NCBI RefSeq assembly: GCF_013184805.1
Contig: NZ_JAATNG010000002.1
Location: forward strand, 434,001-498,000
Length of the DNA: 64,000 bases
Direction: 5' to 3'
DNA from: Pseudoruegeria sp. HB172150
Lineage (GTDB): Bacteria; Pseudomonadota; Alphaproteobacteria; Rhodobacterales; Rhodobacteraceae
A program made the position numbers and the translations under genes. The number at the start of each line of letters is the position of its first letter. Within the stretch, counting starts at the first letter, position 1. The notes below the pieces were generated by a model that was given only the letters and a program-made list of their open reading frames with translations, had not been told where the DNA came from and searched no databases. Positions 61,251 through 64,000 of this stretch are shown piece by piece.

Positions 61251-63077
61251 ATGACCAGAAAGCGGATTTGGCGGAAAGCATGGGAACTGCTCGACGACCG
61301 GGACCGGCGCAATGCAGGATATCTCTTGGTTGTCATGATCATTGCGGCGCTTTCATCCGCAGTGATGGTCGGGTCAGTTCTGCCCTTTCTGTCGGTCCTG
61401 GCGGAACCGGAACGGATCCAGACAGTACCGGCCCTGAAATGGGTCTATGACACCGGTGGTTTCGAGAGCGACTATCAGTTCCTCAAGTTGCTGGGTTATG
61501 CTTCTATTGGCATCATTTTGGCGGCCAACCTGATCCAGATCGTGCGGGTCTGGGCGGTATCGCGATTTGCGTTAATGCGGATTCACTCGTTGAGCCTGAG
61601 GCTGCTGTCGAGCTACCTGCGACAACCATACGAGCTTTTCCTTAATCGCCATTCGGGCGACATGGGGACAAAGATCCTCGATGAGACGCAGCAGGTCGTG
61701 AAACAGTATCTGTTGCCGGCCACGGAAGCCATTGCGTCGCTGCTGTCGATCATCTGTGTCATTGCGGTTCTGTTCATCGTCGATCCAATCGTTGCGAGCT
61801 TTGCCTTCGTAATAGTTGGCGGCATTTACGGGGGGGCTCTGCTCTACAGCCGCCGTCTGGTCGGGCGGCTTGGGAAGATCCGTGCCAACACGAACAGGGC
61901 CCGGTTCAGGATTGCCGGTGAATCTCTGTCGGGAATCAAGGATATCAAGCTCGCCGGCCGCGAGACAGCATTCGTGAAACGCTACTCTCGGCCTTCGCGC
62001 CGCATGGCGATCACCCAGGTGCGGGCCAACGTCATCGGACAGACACCGCATTACATCATGCAGGTCGTTGCCTTTAGCGGTGTGATCGCAATCTGCCTAG
62101 TGTTGCTGGAGCCAGATGCGCTTGCGAGCGGCTCGTCGCTAAGCGCGATCCTGCCCACCCTCGGCGTATTCGCGTTCTCGGCACAGCGGTTGATCCCGGA
62201 ATTGTCGAAGTTCTACCGCTCGCTGACCCGGCTGACATATGGAAATGCGGCTGTTGACGCCGTGCATCGTGACTTGAACATTGGGGCGGCCACGCCTCTT
62301 GATTACAAGCAGAAGGAATTGGTTCGGCTTGGTTTATCTCGCGCTCTGACGCTCGACAATGTCGGCTATAGCTATCCGAATGCGGAACGGCCGGGGCTTT
62401 CAGGCGTGTCGCTGGAAATTCGCGCCGGAGAGAAAATCGGCATCGTCGGAGGCACCGGCGCAGGCAAGACGACACTCGCCGACCTTATCCTGGGACTACT
62501 GCCACCGTCGAAGGGGCAAATCCGGTCCGACGGCACCGAGATCGTACCCGAGAATTTGCGGGCCTGGCAGCGCACGGTCGGCTATGTGCCGCAAGAAATA
62601 TTCCTGACGGATTCGAGCATTGCCGAAAACATCGCTTTCGGTCTGCCGAAAGAGGAGGTCGAACAGGACCGGGTTCTGAAGGCAGCGCGGATCGCGCAGA
62701 TCCATGAGTTCATCTTGAACGACCTACCCGACGGGTATGATAGTGCGGTTGGCGAGCGCGGTGTAAGGCTTTCGGGCGGACAGCGGCAGCGCATCGGCAT
62801 AGCGCGCGCGCTGTACCACGACGCCGATCTGATCGTTTTCGATGAAGCGACCAGCGCGCTCGACAACCTGACCGAACGAGAGGTGATGAGCGCAATCCGG
62901 GCGCTACCCGGCGACAAGACGATCCTGATGATCGCGCACCGCCTGAGCACGGTGAAGGAATGCGATCGGATTGTCCTGATGAACCGTGGGCAGATCGAAG
63001 GGCTTGGCAGCTGGTCAGAACTTGCCAGTTCCAGCGATGAGTTTCGCCGTCTGATTGCCTCGACCGAGTTCGCCTGA
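61251..63077 (+). CDS. ABC exporter, fused permease and ATPase (PglK/MsbA-like flippase)
   Basis: 608 residues. About six membrane segments occupy residues 20-320, then the ATPase with Walker A GGTGAGKTTL, signature LSGGQRQRIGIARAL, Walker B LIVFDEATSALD and the H-loop MIAHRLSTV. Such half-size exporters move lipid-linked oligosaccharides or lipids across the inner membrane. Given ugd, a GT2 enzyme and ExoY-like enzymes nearby, a polysaccharide precursor is likely. ATG 61251 has AGGTGA upstream; GTG 61242 is possible. Confidence 0.88.
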   Translation: MTRKRIWRKAWELLDDRDRRNAGYLLVVMIIAALSSAVMVGSVLPFLSVLAEPERIQTVPALKWVYDTGGFESDYQFLKLLGYASIGIILAANLIQIVRVWAVSRFALMRIHSLSLRLLSSYLRQPYELFLNRHSGDMGTKILDETQQVVKQYLLPATEAIASLLSIICVIAVLFIVDPIVASFAFVIVGGIYGGALLYSRRLVGRLGKIRANTNRARFRIAGESLSGIKDIKLAGRETAFVKRYSRPSRRMAITQVRANVIGQTPHYIMQVVAFSGVIAICLVLLEPDALASGSSLSAILPTLGVFAFSAQRLIPELSKFYRSLTRLTYGNAAVDAVHRDLNIGAATPLDYKQKELVRLGLSRALTLDNVGYSYPNAERPGLSGVSLEIRAGEKIGIVGGTGAGKTTLADLILGLLPPSKGQIRSDGTEIVPENLRAWQRTVGYVPQEIFLTDSSIAENIAFGLPKEEVEQDRVLKAARIAQIHEFILNDLPDGYDSAVGERGVRLSGGQRQRIGIARALYHDADLIVFDEATSALDNLTEREVMSAIRALPGDKTILMIAHRLSTVKECDRIVLMNRGQIEGLGSWSELASSSDEFRRLIASTEFA

Positions 63078-63151
63078 TGCTGGCATCGGCTTTCGGATTG
63101 GCGGTGCGTTGATGGCCGGCCACCAGTTGTTTCGTACAAAGGAGAGCGTCA

Positions 63152-64000
63152 TTGCCTTCGGTTAGCGTCGTGATTCCGGCCTACCGCCCCGACGGTTTTG
63201 ACGCGCTGAGGGCGTCGATGGCCGTGAATACCGATACGGACGCGGAATGGATCGTTGTCGATGACGGGTCCGGACCCGCATATGACCCGGTTTTCGAAGG
63301 ACTTGCGGATACGGATGTGCGGGTGCTGCGCCTGCCGGAGAACCGGCGTCAGGGGGCTGCGCGCAATGCGGGGCTGGCGGAGGCTGGCGGGGCGTGGGTC
63401 AAGTTCCTCGACGCAGATGACCGCTTGGACCCCGAGCATCTCAGCGCGCTGTTGCGGGCTGCCCGGGGGGCCGCGTCCGGAGGCATTCCGTTCGCGCCGA
63501 CGAAGCATGTCTTTGTCGACGGTCGTGCGAGTCCGAACGATACTTGGCGGGATATTGCAGCAGAGCCCGAAGCGCAGCTTGCGCGCCTGCTTGCACGGCC
63601 ATTCCTGCACCATTGCGGGGTGCTGTTTCCGAAGGAGTTGCTGACCAAACTTGGCGGGTATGACGAAACACTTACAACGGACGAGGACGGCGATCTGCTG
63701 ATCCGCATGCTACAGACCGGCACGCATTTCATAGCGGTGCCGGAGGTCAATTACCTCTACGTCCATGCAGAGCGGGGCGGTCGTGTGTCGTCCGACAACG
63801 ATGTCAGGAAACTGGAGGCGCGGTTGCGGGTCTGCGACAAGGTCGAGGAAAGCTACGCGGCACAGGGGACGGAGATGCCGCCGGGTATTCGGCGCGCTCT
63901 GGCGCAGCGGTTGGACAAGATCGCGATGTCCTATTGGGCGGTGGACCGCGCGCAATCGAAGGCGGCGCTGAATCGCGCGTCGCGGTTGGATCCCGGGTAT
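63152..64000 (+). CDS. Glycosyltransferase family 2 protein, 3'-truncated by window end
   Basis: The frame starts at TTG 63152 with AAAGGAGAG at 63138-63146 and stays open for 283 codons to the window edge. MPSVSVVIPAYRPDGFDAL opens the GT-A fold, VVDDGS is at 35-40 and the metal-binding DADD at 87-90, followed by LHHCGVLFPKELLTKLGGYDE and TDEDGDLLIRML. It transfers a sugar from a nucleotide donor, probably to a polysaccharide or protein acceptor. It follows the ABC exporter by 74 bp and is probably co-transcribed. Confidence 0.88.
   Translation, partial: MPSVSVVIPAYRPDGFDALRASMAVNTDTDAEWIVVDDGSGPAYDPVFEGLADTDVRVLRLPENRRQGAARNAGLAEAGGAWVKFLDADDRLDPEHLSALLRAARGAASGGIPFAPTKHVFVDGRASPNDTWRDIAAEPEAQLARLLARPFLHHCGVLFPKELLTKLGGYDETLTTDEDGDLLIRMLQTGTHFIAVPEVNYLYVHAERGGRVSSDNDVRKLEARLRVCDKVEESYAAQGTEMPPGIRRALAQRLDKIAMSYWAVDRAQSKAALNRASRLDPGY

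Noticed and set aside
1-64000. CRISPR arrays, tRNA/rRNA genes and insertion sequences
   Set aside because: No regularly spaced repeats, cloverleaf-like genes, or transposase frames with terminal repeats were seen in the intergenic stretches.

Overview
The window is a GC-rich, gene-dense stretch of chromosome, most likely from an alphaproteobacterium of the Rhodobacteraceae/Roseobacter type. This is inferred from the mix of Liv-type importers with acyl-CoA catabolism, a C-P lyase-type phn locus, a Sit-type metal importer, ExoY-like sugar transferases and RTX repeats. I see no rRNA, tRNA, CRISPR array, integrase or insertion sequence.

Region 1 (1-31881) is one large catabolic island for an imported carboxylic acid. 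It encodes two complete Liv-type ABC importers, three acyl-CoA ligases, two alpha-methylacyl-CoA racemase-like enzymes, two pairs of acyl-CoA dehydrogenase subunits, three crotonase-family enzymes, a split MaoC hydratase pair, four SDR enzymes, a nitronate monooxygenase-like flavoprotein, two thiolases (one cut by the window edge), and TetR and IclR regulators. The genes lie in about eight operons with ATGA/GTGA overlaps. The racemases and paired dehydrogenases suggest a bulky or alpha-methyl-branched substrate (isoprenoid, steroid-like or 2-arylpropionate-like); the exact substrate cannot be read from sequence. A 16-17 bp imperfect palindrome (RTCC-N8-GGAC type) recurs at six places upstream of these operons and probably marks one regulon.

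Region 2 (31956-36141) holds glpD, a gene-free interval of about 700 bp, a GlxA-type AraC regulator and a small esterase.

Region 3 (36405-50211) is a phosphonate-type locus. One strand carries phnC-phnD-phnE-phnE followed by a histidine phosphatase, a transglutaminase-like protein and a hexapeptide acetyltransferase, and separately phnF-G-H-I-J-K-L-M. A second phnM of another subtype faces it. The core subunits are divergent. PhnJ keeps the family fold signature and the radical glycine but has lost three of the four cysteines that characterise C-P lyase. PhnI lacks the usual RGYGL/ERKAMAM segment. phnN and phnP are not present. A 14 bp palindrome is identical at the phnC and phnF promoters. 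This is the best candidate in the window for an undescribed variant system.

Region 4 (50756-64000) is surface polysaccharide and metal uptake: two convergent ExoY-like sugar transferase paralogues, a GH-A-type glycosidase fused to RTX repeats, a sitABCD manganese/iron importer behind tandem Fur/Mur-like boxes, UDP-glucose dehydrogenase, a PglK/MsbA-like ABC exporter and a GT2 glycosyltransferase that runs off the end.

Across the window three of the four binding-protein genes are followed by a strong intercistronic hairpin, which probably allows the binding protein to be made in excess.
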